In this document: positions 49,401 to 60,859 of the stretch, one piece after another
How positions within the stretch are numbered: position 1 is the first letter of the stretch
Layout: every line of letters starts with the position of its first letter
Origin: Lutraria lutraria
Lineage: Eukaryota > Mollusca > Bivalvia > Venerida > Mactridae
Length of the DNA stretch: 64,000 nt
Reading direction: 5' to 3'
Assembly: GCA_964023205.1 (NCBI GenBank)
Contig: OZ026833.1
Location: 41,075,137-41,139,136, forward strand
Translations under genes and position numbers: made by a program
The notes under the pieces: generated by a model
Database searches by the model: none
What the model was told of the DNA's origin: nothing
What the model saw: the letters and a program-made list of their open reading frames with translations, nothing else

Positions 49401-50041
49401 GTCCATTAACAATGTCAGAGTGTACCGGGTATAAGTATATGCTTGTTAACAATGGAACAGCCAACCATCGAAGTCCATTAACACTGTCAGAGTGTACCGG
49501 GTATAAGTATATGCTTGTTAACAATGGAACAGCCAACCATCAAAGTCCATTAACACTGTCAGGGTGTACCGGGTATAAATATGCTTGTTAACAATGGAAC
49601 AGCCAACCATCAAAGTCCATTAACACTGTCAGGGTGTACCGGGTATAAGTATATGCTTGTTAACAATGGAACAGCCAACCATCAAAGTCCATTAACACTG
49701 TCAGAGTGTACCGGGTATAAGTATATGCTTGTTAACAATGGAACAGCCAACCATCAAAGTCCATTAACACTGTCAGGGTGTACCGGGTATAAGTATATGC
49801 TTGTTAACAATGGAACAGCCAACCATCAAAGTCCATTAACAATGTCAGAGTGTACCGGGTATAAGTATATGCTTGTTAACAATGGAACAGCCAACCATCA
49901 AAGTCCATTAAAACTGTCAGGGTGTACCGGGTATAAGTATATGCTTGTTAACAATGGAACAGCCAACCATCACAGTCCATTTATAATGTCAGAGTGTACC
50001 GGGTATAAGTATATGCTTGTTAACAATGAAACAGCCAACCA
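46424..50041. repeat. 72-bp minisatellite, about 50 units, with higher-order repeats
   Basis: Unit: atgcttgttaacaatggaac, agccaaccatcacagtccat, taacaatgtcagagtgtacc, gggtataagtat. Units differ mainly at three places: caC/caAagtcc; ccaTTA/TTT/TAA/TTTaTa; and aCtgtc/aAtgtc. Because 72 is divisible by three, the plus strand reads as a 24-residue repeat (MLVNNGTANHHSPLTMSECT plus GYKY) for up to 214 codons, but units with TAA (for example 46811, 47387, 48034, 48465) break it, as do one-base deletions near 48130 and 48561. Blocks repeat as groups: 46817-47104 is matched unit for unit 576 bp later, and the deletion variant recurs 431 bp apart. Confidence 0.97.
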
Positions 50042-50454
50042 CGTATTAAGTATCGCAGAATATTACATCTAGGCTGGTTTACTATATTTCTAACATTGGC
50101 AATGTTACAGATCGTATAAAGAGTACTCTGTTTAGTACAGAAAGTTTACACTGAACCATTCTGTATCTGATGAATGAATTTCTATATCACGTGCTCATCG
50201 GACAAAATGGCGATTGAGCACGAATGTCGAGAAGATCAAAGTGCTCCAGTTTAATGATGTTAAAGAATTACTAGTATCTGGTAAACTAATGTAAATATTA
50301 AGATTACACTTTTCTTCAAGCGTTCCGTCTGAATATTAATCAATACAATACGGCGCAAAATCGCATCCGGCAATTCAATACTAGAATGTGGCCTATGTAA
50401 CATTTTTATCAGGATGTGCGAAGTTTCAGATCAAACGAATTTGTTTTTTTTTAC
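50042..50454. other. No gene recognised
   Basis: Spacer between the minisatellite and the second 2.8-kb element. Confidence 0.4.
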
Positions 50455-50458
50455 TTAA

Positions 50459-53278
50459 GGGCATAAATCAAAATAATGAAGACAAAGCGTGACATGGGGG
50501 GTCAAATTTAGAATGATACTTGTGTTCATAATATTGCCAAAAGTAGGTTGGAAATATATTATATTGTGAAAAATTGACAATGGCTAAAGTATAGGATTAA
50601 AGTCTTCTTCAAATTTACAACATTTTAATCAAATAAATATTATATTTTCAATAGCAATCCTTAAAATTCAAACAATCTTATGGATTAAACTATGGAAATA
50701 ATAACACATTTTTGTGATTTTTTCAGCAGACTTTCATGAAAACAACTTTTTAATACAAAAAAAATATACATACAATCATAATTTTCCAAAAAATATATAT
50801 TTATGGCGTTTTGAACTTCATTTTTTTTTAAATACGCTTCAAAAAGTTTTTATGTAATATTTACTGCTGCAGATACAAATTAGCTAATTCAATTTTATCA
50901 ATTTTCAGGTATATTCAAAGATATATGTGAATTTTCACTTAATTGGTACTATTCTTGGGTAACTTAACAATGTCCCCAAAACTAGTATACATCTTCTGTT
51001 ACCGTTACACTCGGGACAGATATTCTTTGTGTATGGTCTTATGATAATGACAGTATTGTTAATCTATTGTTATACAATTTGTTTCATTGTAATACAATTT
51101 GTTCAATTATTTTATTATAAAATACAAACAGATAATCTATTTGATAATGTTTTAGTAAAATTTTAAATGGTGAAAACACCAACACCAGGGGACGTTCTAA
51201 AACTGTAATGTAAATATACGAAACTGTTATGATAATGAGTATCATAAAATGGATTTATAACAACATCTGTCAAATGTATTTTGCAATTCATTAAATAAGA
51301 ATTTTTTTTTTAACAAATCAAAACTATTTCCAATTTGGTAAGTCAGCTGAACATGAATTATTAATTTATATATATACAGACTAAGTAAAGGTTACACACC
51401 GTACAAATTTGTTTAGTCTTTTAGCATACAAATATGAAAGTGCTATGATCATTGCGTTGCAATTCATTCTTTGTTTTTTTAAGATAATAAAAAGATACAC
51501 AAACATCTGTACTGTTTAATATGTTGTTGGTTGAAAATGTTGTTGGAGGGAGGGGAGGAATTAGAAAACATTTAAAACTGTAGATTTGTCAACTTGTAAC
51601 AATTAATATTGCATTATCATATATTTACTAATTTTGCCACTTACTAGTATCAAATTAAAGAAATGATATCTCAACACATTCAAACTATTTCAAACTATGT
51701 TGAACAAATCTTTTAAACATGAATTACCGGTAAGTCATATAAACAGACATATGGAAAATACACTCGGGACTCACAATTTCTTCTTTGTTTATTTTAAGTA
51801 AAACAGTCAAGACTCACAATTTCTTCTTTGTTTGTTTTAAGTAAAACAATACTAAACATTTTTGAAATGTTTTGATTATGAACTATGTATTTGCAACACA
51901 ACTCAAGGAAGATATGCGTCACTGAAATTAGATTTCAAAATTTTGAAAGATAACCCAGATATGAGAAAAGTCTACATACTTAAAGGACAACCCTCGCATA
52001 TCCTAGAAAATGTTTAATAAAAAAATATCAATTTCAAGTCTTTCTACTCAGAGTGTGCTTCTTCTCAGTCCTCTATAAATGGGAGTTTTACCACTTATTT
52101 AGGCATTTTGTAACTTGTATAGTTCCTGTAAAAGCAAACCGAATTTGTGTATAATACTGCATGAAGATGTGTTTGTGTCCCGAGTGTAACATTTTCAATT
52201 GTTATATATAAATAATATAACATGTAAAATATGTTAAGAAATCATGAAATAAATCGATAAATTCTGTACTGTTTTCATCTGAGAATGTTTCTTCATCAAA
52301 ATAAAAGATAAATTACTTTTTATCTTCAGTATATTGAACAAATCTACTTGGTATATATATCTGAATATAACTATTTTTATAAGAACTTTCAAACTTTTTA
52401 AACATGCTCCATTTCACTGCTTCAGACTTTAAAGTATTTATTCACGTCAGTTATTTGATATAAATGTGGAAAACAATTAACATTGACTACTGTTCTATAG
52501 TTACATATCAAAATTAAGATGATGAATATATAGCTTTACACTCGGGACAACACTTAAAACCATGTAGACAAAAAATGAATTGCACTACAGGAATTTGTTT
52601 TAGTTTTGTGGGCTGGTGGGTACGCTTCTGTTTGAGAAATAGAGAAAAAACATAACAAATTAAAAAAATGATAAAAAAATTCTTATCTAAATGCAAAATG
52701 TTACACTCGGGACATTTCCAATCAGCTTTATTCAAGATGGTTTAACTTAAAAAACAAATGATTCTTTTAGTCATTTCTTTTTTTTAAACAAAATGGACAA
52801 ATATGCCTATGTTAAACTGCATTTTCTGTCCAAGCATTAGTTTACTTACAGCAATATCATCAATTTGAATTTCCAATTTTTCCTTGAGCAAAATATTTTA
52901 CATGTGCACTTGAAAGGTGATTTCTAAATAATACTTATTATTGAAATATTTGAACAAAATGCATTGAATTTTAAATATAACACATGTACAATGAAATTAA
53001 AAACAACAATTGATTACTTACCCAAAAACTGAACAAAATATAAAAGATTGAAAAATGTGTAAAGAAAAAATGTCACGCTAAAAGTGTTACACTCGGGACA
53101 TTTTTTGCCTGTTTTTCTAATGTACCTTTTGAATGAGTAACACAATCAAACTGAAATTTTGCAACATTTTTAACAACATCAAGACACACCATCAGAACAT
53201 TAAAGTACATTCCTGTGTTGTGTAATATTCTTTAAATCTTGAAAAGAAAAATTGTCTTCATTATTTTGATTTATGCCC
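50459..53278 (-). mobile_element. 2.82-kb TIR element, copy 2 (reverse orientation)
   Basis: Nearly the complete reverse complement of 12548-15396, with the same GGGCATAAATC ends and flanked by TTAA at 50455-50458 and 53279-53282. The 15-mer motif is retained at 51004-51018, 52700-52714 and 53086-53100 (minus), 52176-52190 (plus) and, with one change, 52535-52549. A 73-codon minus-strand frame (52514-52735) runs through two motif copies and reads KCPECN and CCPECK; the matching stretch of copy 1 has stops, so I do not call it a gene. Different flanks and target sites show independent insertion, not an inverted duplication of a larger block. Confidence 0.85.
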
Positions 53279-53282
53279 TTAA

Positions 53283-54488
53283 CTGATCCCGAAACTAAAG
53301 TGATCATCTACTCCATCAAAAATACAAGCCGTTGATGTTTCATGAATCTCATGAATTTGGTCATATGGTTCTACAGTTCACGAGGTACTCTATATGTAGC
53401 CCCTGTTTCCACCCTAAAATTAAAATCAGAGGAAACTATCACCTCGATGTATCAGACGTTGCAATATCTGCTGGAATGCATTTAAAATATTTAAATAAAG
53501 TCTCCAAAAATAATATACAAAATGTACTCCGTTGTCTGAGGGTACGTTGTCGTAAAAACCTGGTATAACGGTCCAAAACATAGATTTTCTACTGTAAAGT
53601 GACCATCTATATCGAAGCATAAAGTGACCGTCTATGTCGAACCAATTAAGTCATCATTTCTCACCTCATCGGACATTTTTTGTATTGAGCTCCGAAATCG
53701 ATATTTAATTAATGACAATTGCGTAAACAAGTCAGTGTCCACGCTCGCGATTATAAAATTAGTCTGTGTGAATATGTTTATAATGTTTTCTTTATTTGCG
53801 ACATGTTGCTAAAATAAATACATCGAAACGTATAAATACCGTGTTCCGTATCTTACAACACGATTAAATGATTATTACAACACACCGACGATCGCTCCAA
53901 AATGTAATAAATACAGCGAATTTCTCTTATAATTTATACATCGAAGTTCATTTAGATCGAACAATTTTTCCTAAGTCCTTTGATATAAAGAGTTTCGGCT
54001 GCATTTTCAAGAGCACGACCATTCGGGCTACCAAATAGCAAGATGCACTAGACTGGACCAGTAAGCTATTGATTGTCGTTCGGACCTGCCTTAATGTCGA
54101 ACTCTGTCGTCACAGTGCCCATATAAATACTAAACTAGTTGTCGTTGTAGCGCACCAGGCAGAGTCAAATTCTCAGTCAACTGAAACCACTTTTATTGAA
54201 ATATTGACACGTTTCTAGTAATTTATAGGTGATTGACTAGTATTCGGTGAATGTCACGTGATCATTGAGACTATTAACAACTTGAATAATACAAAGTCTG
54301 TATGTACACATGAACACCACTTAAAAAGTAGTTTTGCTTCATCCTCAGTAATATAACACAATGCTTGATAGTGTACTAAATTCAACGCCATGTTTGTTTA
54401 CTATAGTAGGATTGGATTCGGTTCGTTTATTGACAGATGGGCAGATTCATTCCCGTCGTTGTTTATCGAGCTCGCTCCATTCTTAGAA
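53283..54488. other. No gene recognised; upstream of a promoter
   Basis: CpG frequency rises from about 53.8 kb. Contains CACGTG at 54257. Short frames only. Confidence 0.4.
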
Positions 54489-54496
54489 TATAAATA
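54489..54496 (+). promoter_or_regulatory. TATA box of candidate plus-strand gene
   Basis: TATAAATA, followed by a CpG-rich segment and about 290 nt later by a good donor. TGCGTCATC (ATF/CRE-like) lies just downstream and CACGTGATGA at 54561. Confidence 0.5.
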
Positions 54497-54519
54497 GCGA
54501 CTGCGTCATCAAGCTAACA

Positions 54520-54776
54520 CTAGTTGGTGTGACCTCGCTCTATTTCTGTTTTGTTTATATCACGTGATGACCATTGCGGATATTTCGGGCACTGTCAGTA
54601 ATCAGCTTCGGTGCAAGAAGTTGCGATTTTGCGTTGCCACTTAAAAATAAGCATTCCATAGTGTACGGCGACTTCCGTCGCCGTACAATAAAGTTAAGGC
54701 TGAGTCAGTCCCGCCATCGGCGAGCTGCGTTGTTCTTTGCACGAGCATTTGCAGCCAATCCGGACTTTGAATCCAG
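54520..54776 (+). other. Candidate CpG-rich first exon (5' UTR or noncoding RNA)
   Basis: GC- and CpG-rich compared with all neighbours, starting about 30 nt after TATAAATA and ending in atccag|GTATGT, a good donor. It contains one short upstream frame, ATG at 54567 to TAA at 54644 (25 codons, begins MTIADISGTVSNQ). No other ATG follows before the donor, so either the main start is in a later exon or the RNA is noncoding. I could not identify downstream exons. The exact start is estimated. Confidence 0.45.
54662..54687 (+). promoter_or_regulatory. Perfect 11-bp hairpin in the candidate first exon
   Basis: TGTACGGCGAC, loop TTCC, GTCGCCGTACA. The stem is fully paired and GC-rich in an otherwise AT-rich locus. 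It is not the histone stem-loop and does not have an iron-responsive CAGTGN loop. Confidence 0.8.
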
Positions 54777-55839
54777 GTATGTGACAACACTGGGAAACAT
54801 GTTCTTATTTTTGTCACGGACTGTCTCTATAAAATTCTTCATTCACGTCACAAATTTACAAGGAAGTGTACGTATAATCAAAATCGTACTTATACCTTCC
54901 TTTTATTTAATAATGTGAATACATTGTCATTAGTGCAGAAATGAATTCATTGATATCTTAAAGGATGTCATAATTAGTGAGTTGTTTGCAATCCAAGAGC
55001 TTGTTCTAATTATATATTTTACAACATCAGCGGAATAAAAGAACAACTAGGATATTTATAACTAATAAAAAAAACGGGAATATCAGAATAGCATGACTTT
55101 GATTTGGAGAATATAACATAAGAATACGTACAGGCACATTAAAATGGGTATTATATTATTTCATAATCAGGATATCACAAGGAACTCGTGGTTTTATTAT
55201 GTGACCCGAACGTAACTCCACTTAAACCTGGTACCATCAAAGCATCAGATCTCAGTAATTGGTGTACTTCGACATCTCTTAGTTTTATGCAGATGATTGT
55301 AAGATGTTCTTAAGCAACCTGTGGATAAAGGTCCTCGTAAAATACTAAACAGTCTGATAAAGTATTAAAATTAAGTCTCAACAGATTATTCCTTAATGGG
55401 GTTCACATATTGGTTCCTCGTGATTGTAAAATTTGTAGATATGTTGTACATGCTTCCTCCACAATTAGGATTAGGTAAGAATACAATAAATCAACACGAT
55501 AAGCTTACTTAAGCACACATTCGGTTTTCTAAAAAAAAATTATCCAGTTTTATCTTAAAATCCTTTAAAGTGCCCGAGGCATTGATGAAGTGGCATTTAA
55601 ACTTTGAAATCATGTCAATAAAAAAGGTTCTCAACCGAAAGACACTAGTGCCGAACTATATTCCATCATTTATGAATACGTTTTTATTAATTTATATTCG
55701 CACTTAAAGAATTATCCCGCCTTTGAACAGCTCTGCAATATTGAAACATCTTACAAACAGATGTGTGCCTTGTACAATGTATGCCAACAGAGAATGACCT
55801 GAATTTCTATTTGCTTGCACTTCACATTAATTAAAAACA
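54777..55839. other. No gene recognised; possible first intron
   Basis: AT-rich sequence after the donor at 54777. Short frames only. Confidence 0.35.
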
Positions 55840-56350
55840 AGAGCCATGATGGTTCTTTACTCGCTCACTTCAGTAAAGACTACGACTTCTTCCATATCAT
55901 TGCAACTTCTTTCAAAAAACATGTTTAACTAGGAGAGCCTAACATTGACCTAGATATCAGCAACTTTCATCAAGACTAGATAAACAAATGTTGTCTCTAT
56001 ATAGTGTTGTCAGGTAGTTTTATTTAGTTAATACAACTACCTGGTGTTATTAAGGTTTTCCTGTGATTAGGCCCGGTGACTTAGTTTTTTACTCAAGACG
56101 GCCCATGTTCAAACTTGTCCAAGATGTAATTAAGAAAAACATTCTTACATCGTTCAGTAACAATCTAAGCAAAAATATGACCTCTTGAGTGTTCAAAAGG
56201 TTTTTATTTGATTGACCTTATTTTTATACCCCAAATGACCCGTGTTCGAACTTGATAGCCAAGATTCTATTGAGTCAATCATTATAAAAAAGTTTGATGG
56301 AAGTCCAGTCAAAAGTGTGACCTCCTAAGAGTGTTCACAAGCTTGGAAGT
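55840..56350. repeat. Dispersed bivalve repeat (gagtgttcacaag type)
   Basis: Contains caagagccatgatggttctt, tgacctagatatcagcaact, tatgacctcttgagtgttca and gtgacctcctaagagtgttc. These phrases recur through bivalve genomes as I know them. The family class is unknown to me; the repeat shows no intact frame. Confidence 0.8.
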
Positions 56351-56434
56351 CGGATGTCATTGACTGATTCTAATAGCTCACCTACGTGCGTGTTCAGGAG
56401 AGCTTACAAATTATTAAACTGCCAATTCGAATAT

Positions 56435-56510
56435 CGAGGGCTCAGCGTAACACTGTCGTAACCTGTTCTTATTTCAATATGAGTTACGACACTGTTGCAT
56501 TGAACCCTCG
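56435..56510. mobile_element. Short foldback (MITE-like)
   Basis: cgagggctcagcgtaacact + gtcgtaac pairs with gttacgacactgttgcattg + aaccctcg across a 19-nt loop. About 28-bp imperfect stem. No clear target duplication. Confidence 0.65.
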
Positions 56511-57690
56511 ATTTGTCTGTACTTTTACAGCAGGAAGAACACTTTCATCATCTCTTGGCATCAACTTTTATATTGAATCCTAATAAATGGCAAGATACAC
56601 AGTTCTTCTGATCTTCTCGACTACAAAATTTACAATGTTACTATTTATTGGATCCATATAATATATCTTTATATCAAGATGAGCGCCTTAAGCTTGGTAT
56701 AAACTGTCTCGAATGAACCAGAATGCGCTATTAAACAGAAACGGTTGGAATTTCTATCGACTTTCAGGCATCTTTAATTGGTATCAATTAATGCAGCAAT
56801 AGAATTAACACACTGACAAAATTATCTGTTTGTAGTGTTGATGGCAAGTGCATTTCTATAATAATGATAGTGCTTAACGTTTACAACAGGTATATGACAT
56901 AATCCAAAGCCTTTAGAAGCTCAATGCACTAATACTGTAATCATATAACACAACTAATTTAGTATATTTCTTATTTCCCCGGTTTACAAATGTATTTTTC
57001 ACTGAGCGTCATCTGTTGATTTTCCACCTTACATTGTGTAGTAGAACCACAGGGGTAACTAACTTTCCTTTAGTTAGCTTGGTATCATTCTCGCATGTGA
57101 ATTTGCTTAAATAGTTAATACACTACCATGCATACTGAGATGGCCAATACAAAAGGGCAATGACTCAACACGTAGATATGGAAGAGGTATGCTCCAGACA
57201 AACATTCAGCATGGACGGAGACATGATCATATCCTCCTTTCAGTGAGGAGATATATATGGTAAAATATCCCTTGCTCCCCCCCCCCCCAATGATTTCGGA
57301 AGTAATGGTAATTCAAGGGACTTTATTTATCCCCACCTTGTCAGACAAAATCTAAAATTAGCCCCCCCCCCTCAATTCCTTCCTCATAGGCATGTAATGA
57401 GTAGAAATGACTTCCTATTTATTACCATATTTACTTATCATGAAAAACAGACCAACAATGGTGATGGGGGACGTCACCTTAAGAAGAATATATTCCAATG
57501 CACAGGTGATTACATTATATCACTTTACGAGTAGATATGTATGTAGGACATTTCACATTGAGTGTTGCCACAGGCAATACTTGATACCAACAGTACTTCC
57601 GTAACTTCTAAATAAAGAGGTTTCGCTCGTTTCCTGTTGAATACAATATACAACTGCCAAATAAAAATATCGAATTGTTTTCAGATAGTA
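56511..57690. other. No gene recognised
   Basis: Contains C-tracts at 57278-57288 and 57362-57371. A segment after ttttacag at 56530 stays open for 26 codons and is followed by AATAAA at 56583, but cannot be tied to a gene. Confidence 0.35.
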
Positions 57691-57861
57691 CAGCACAACC
57701 TCTCTATAGCAGCCCACTCTTGAGCAAAAACCTCCCTTCAACAACAGTATGATTTTTCCCACTGCACAATATAACTATTAATTTAATCTCTCTAGAGCAA
57801 CATTATCTCCCAACAACATTTTGCTACTCCTAAAGGGTGTTGCTTTGGAGAGGCTGCACTG
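57691..57861. mobile_element. 171-bp TA-flanked MITE (pogo/Tigger-like ends)
   Basis: TA|CAGCACAACCTCTCTATAGC at the left and GGAGAGGCTGCACTG|TA at the right. Ends of the CAGTGCAACCTCTC type with TA duplications are typical of pogo-like elements. Same family as 60448-60592. Confidence 0.75.
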
Positions 57862-57993
57862 TACTGGGATTTCTAAAGAATACCATGATTACTGTAAAAC
57901 ACTTGAGTTCACCTTGCAATTAGTTGTTTAAAGCAGTCTTTGTCATACATGGATAGTTGAAGACTGAACTTTAACGAGGAAAACGAGCTCATA

Positions 57994-58182
57994 CTGTGGA
58001 ATCATTAATTCCGTTGGGGATTTAATTTTGTGGATTTGTTGGTCAAGCCGAAATCAAATTTTAATGCAGAGATAAGGCTTTTTTCAAAAATCAAAATCCA
58101 CAAATTCATGTCCCCACAAAAAAGCCATTTTTACTGTAAAAACCATGAAAATTGAGCCCAACGAAAATGTTTGAAAATACAG
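57994..58182. mobile_element. 189-bp TA-flanked foldback MITE
   Basis: TA|CTGTGGAATCATTAATTCCG... and ...TTTGAAAATACAG|TA. Internal arms pair through cgttgggg.ttaattttgtgg and the reversed ccatgaaaattgagcccaac. Confidence 0.65.
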
Positions 58183-60250
58183 TATTTGAGAGCTGTGTAT
58201 GTGGAGTAAGATATCAGAGTTGATGATTATGTGCTGATCGAGTATGTGGTGTAAGATGTTAGAGTGGACAAGTCAGTGCTCAGATTTTAAGCTTTTTTCA
58301 ATTTGAGAGATGTAGAACTCAAGAGCTAATATTTCAGAGCAGAGACTTTTAGATATGTACAGATGTTCAGTACTGAGATTTGAATTATTCAGATCACTTG
58401 ATGATAACTTGTAAGATTACCACAAACACACAACAAGATTGTTTCATTCAAAGCTGTATCATTACATTGGCAAAAACACAAAACGACTCATTAATTTAGC
58501 ATAATTTAATTATAATCAACCATACCTGCATTTTTCACATCATCATACATTCAAGCACTTGAAGTCTATTAATTAATACATAAGTACAAACAGACATAAT
58601 TAATGATAGTTTAATACACTCTAAGTATGTAAAAACAAAGCAGTAATGAACTAATAATGACAAATAAATGTATGATTAAGTTCAGTGAACGAGAATTATT
58701 ATTAACGACTATTTGTTTATATGACAATTACGATGCACCCCCTGTGAGTAAAAAAATGCAAACATGAAAAGCTTCATTCTGTACAAGAAATAATTCCAAA
58801 CATGAGAAAGATGTTTTGTTTGCACAATGTTAATAAACGGGATATGATGACTAAGAATGTGTTCCAAATTAGGCACAGCCAAACCTGTGTTAGCAGCCCC
58901 CACCAAATAAAGACCTCCCTGGGAATAAAGGCCATTCTTTTAAAAACTGTCATAGATAATTTAAAACAAAATAATTACAGAATAAAGGCCATGGCACCTG
59001 TTAATAAGGGCAATATTAAGTCTTACCAAAAGAGTGGCCACAATTTGACTGTATATAAAGGACCATTAATTGTTAGTTCAGAATAGCCGAGTTATGGTTA
59101 TTTGCTCTGTCTTGTCAACTTTTACTTACACATCACAATACAATGTTTCAACTCAAGTGTCAATTTTCATAGTTCCTGGTAGATTTATTATTACAAAAAT
59201 CAGTTCAAGACGAAATAATAATCATTTGCAATTTGAGATAAAATTAATTGAAAACAACCCAATACCAAGGTTGGTAAAATGTAAAAACAATAAAACCTAA
59301 TTTTCACTAGATGAGGTATCCATACTGGTGTATACAAGTGATTATAGCTAATCAGGATTCCTGTATTAATCTGGACATCCCTCAATATGGAAAAATGTGT
59401 AGGTACCGATTTCCTTATTCCATAATTATGTTTTGAAATTATTTTTTTCTTGTCCGAAATAGAAAAGGTTTCTAGCCTTTAATTTCTTTTTCCCCTAGTC
59501 TGGACAAATCTGAATTAGACATGTTCTACATTATCCAAAAATGAAGGTTAAACAAACCAGATTATCAAAGATAATGAAACAAGCGCACTGCAAGGGAATA
59601 TGGTCCCTTTTTATTCTTAAATCACAAATTTTCACAATTAATTATACTTCAAACACTCATTCAGCCACATTTTCACACAGAATCATGCATTAAAAACCTA
59701 AAACCTAAGCGATACACTAAAATGACATTTTTGTATCATTCTTATGTCTTAAACAAGAGAAGTGATGATTTTGTCAATATTTTTTATCTAAAGATTATAA
59801 GTAAGCCAAATTTTATGCTCACAAAACACATGGCATTTTTTGCAAATAAAATACCTCTATACAAAATTGCAACCCCTTTCATAAGAAGTAAACCAAATTA
59901 ACAACTATAGGTTTATAGAGAAATATTTAAGAAAATCATTTATTTCCATCCCGTAACAGCTTCCAGAGGTTTTCACATATATATACTTGCAGTAACTGTT
60001 GTCAAGTTGAGAAACAAAAACAAAATTCTCAACTTTTTTCTCATTTATTTGTGGTCATTTCTCTACGGTTGTCATAAACAATTGTAGACAAAATATGTAC
60101 ATTGTACACTTCAAATTGTGCTGCATCAAACGTATCACACTAACATGGTTTCACATTTCAGAACTTCAATTAAAATCATGTGTCAATACTTCTGTTAACA
60201 TGACTGTATTCAGTTAAAACATCAACACCCTGTTATTCTGTTGGCACTTT
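58183..60250. other. Mostly noncoding; includes 3' UTR of the YIPF5-like gene at its right end
   Basis: Minus-strand AATAAA candidates lie at 60044-60049 and 59610-59615. A 94-codon frame at 58802-59086 is composed of repeated aataaaggccat words and is not gene-like. Confidence 0.4.
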
Positions 60251-60413
60251 CTAGAAGACAGTAAGCAAGGCAAACACTCCGTAGACAAGACAGCACGGGT
60301 ATGCTACAAGCAACTGTTGGTGATCCATTTCCAAGGCAGATACAAACAGCTTGGAGGCAGACATACTACACCATAGCACCGTCATTGACGTCAAAATAAT
60401 ACCAATAATTCCT
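60251..60413 (-). CDS. YIPF5-like Yip1-domain protein, last coding exon (partial gene)
   Basis: The minus strand has an acceptor (aattatttcag at 60414-60424), then 53 codons to TAG at 60251-60253, in phase 2. The product contains [20 protein letters not shown] and ends [22 protein letters not shown]. This is the C-terminal signature of YIPF5/YIPF7 (LVAYPCALLYGVFAL in vertebrates, from memory). YIPF5 is a five-helix membrane protein of ER exit sites and the cis-Golgi that binds YIF1 and Rab GTPases in ER-Golgi transport. This exon covers roughly the last two membrane helices, about a fifth of the usual 250-260 residues. No upstream exon is visible in 60.6-64 kb, so the last intron exceeds 3.5 kb. 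Confidence 0.9.
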
Positions 60414-60447
60414 CTGAAATAATTAAAAATGAAATAAAACATAATTA

Positions 60448-60592
60448 CAGTGCAACCTCTCCAAAGCAACAACCTTTGGGAGGAGCATAATTATGTTGTT
60501 GTTGAGAGGTTGTTGCTGTAGAGAGGTTAAATTAATAGATAAATTGTGCAGTGGAAAAAAAATCATATTGTTGTTCAAGGGAGGTTGCACTG
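60448..60592. mobile_element. 145-bp TA-flanked MITE (pogo-like ends)
   Basis: TA|CAGTGCAACCTCTCC ... GGGAGGTTGCACTG|TA. Interior has tgttgttgagaggttgttgc. It lies within the last intron of the YIPF5-like gene, 34 bp before the exon. Confidence 0.8.
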
Positions 60593-60734
60593 TACACACA
60601 GTAAAACTGTACAATGTTTACACCTTTCTGCAGATAATACATCAAGTGTATCTGGCAAGATAACAAGATAAAGGACGGAACAACAACAGAAACATGCTGT
60701 GCCTCAGCCAGCCAAAGCACAAAGTAAATATGAC

Positions 60735-60802
60735 ATAAATAAAGAAACACATAAATAAAGAAACACATAAATAAAGAAACACATAAATAAAGAAACACAT
60801 AT
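60735..60802. repeat. 16-bp tandem repeat, four units
   Basis: ataaataaagaaacac repeated four times with no mismatch. Confidence 0.95.
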
Positions 60803-60859
60803 TTCTGTAACTCATAAAAAGGTGTTTAAATCCTCACAGACAGTACTGTAAACATCTTT

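Noticed and set aside
46424..50041. CRISPR-like appearance of regular repeats
   Set aside because: Units are contiguous tandem copies with no unique spacers, in a eukaryotic genome.
46484..50072. Long plus-strand frames of a 24-residue repeat
   Set aside because: They follow from a stop-poor 72-bp unit; stops and frameshifts occur in several units and there is no start, signal or splice context.
52514..52735. 73-codon minus-strand frame with two C-P-E-C motifs, possible zinc-binding protein
   Set aside because: The cysteines come from the repeated 15-mer, and the equivalent stretch in the other element copy has stop codons.
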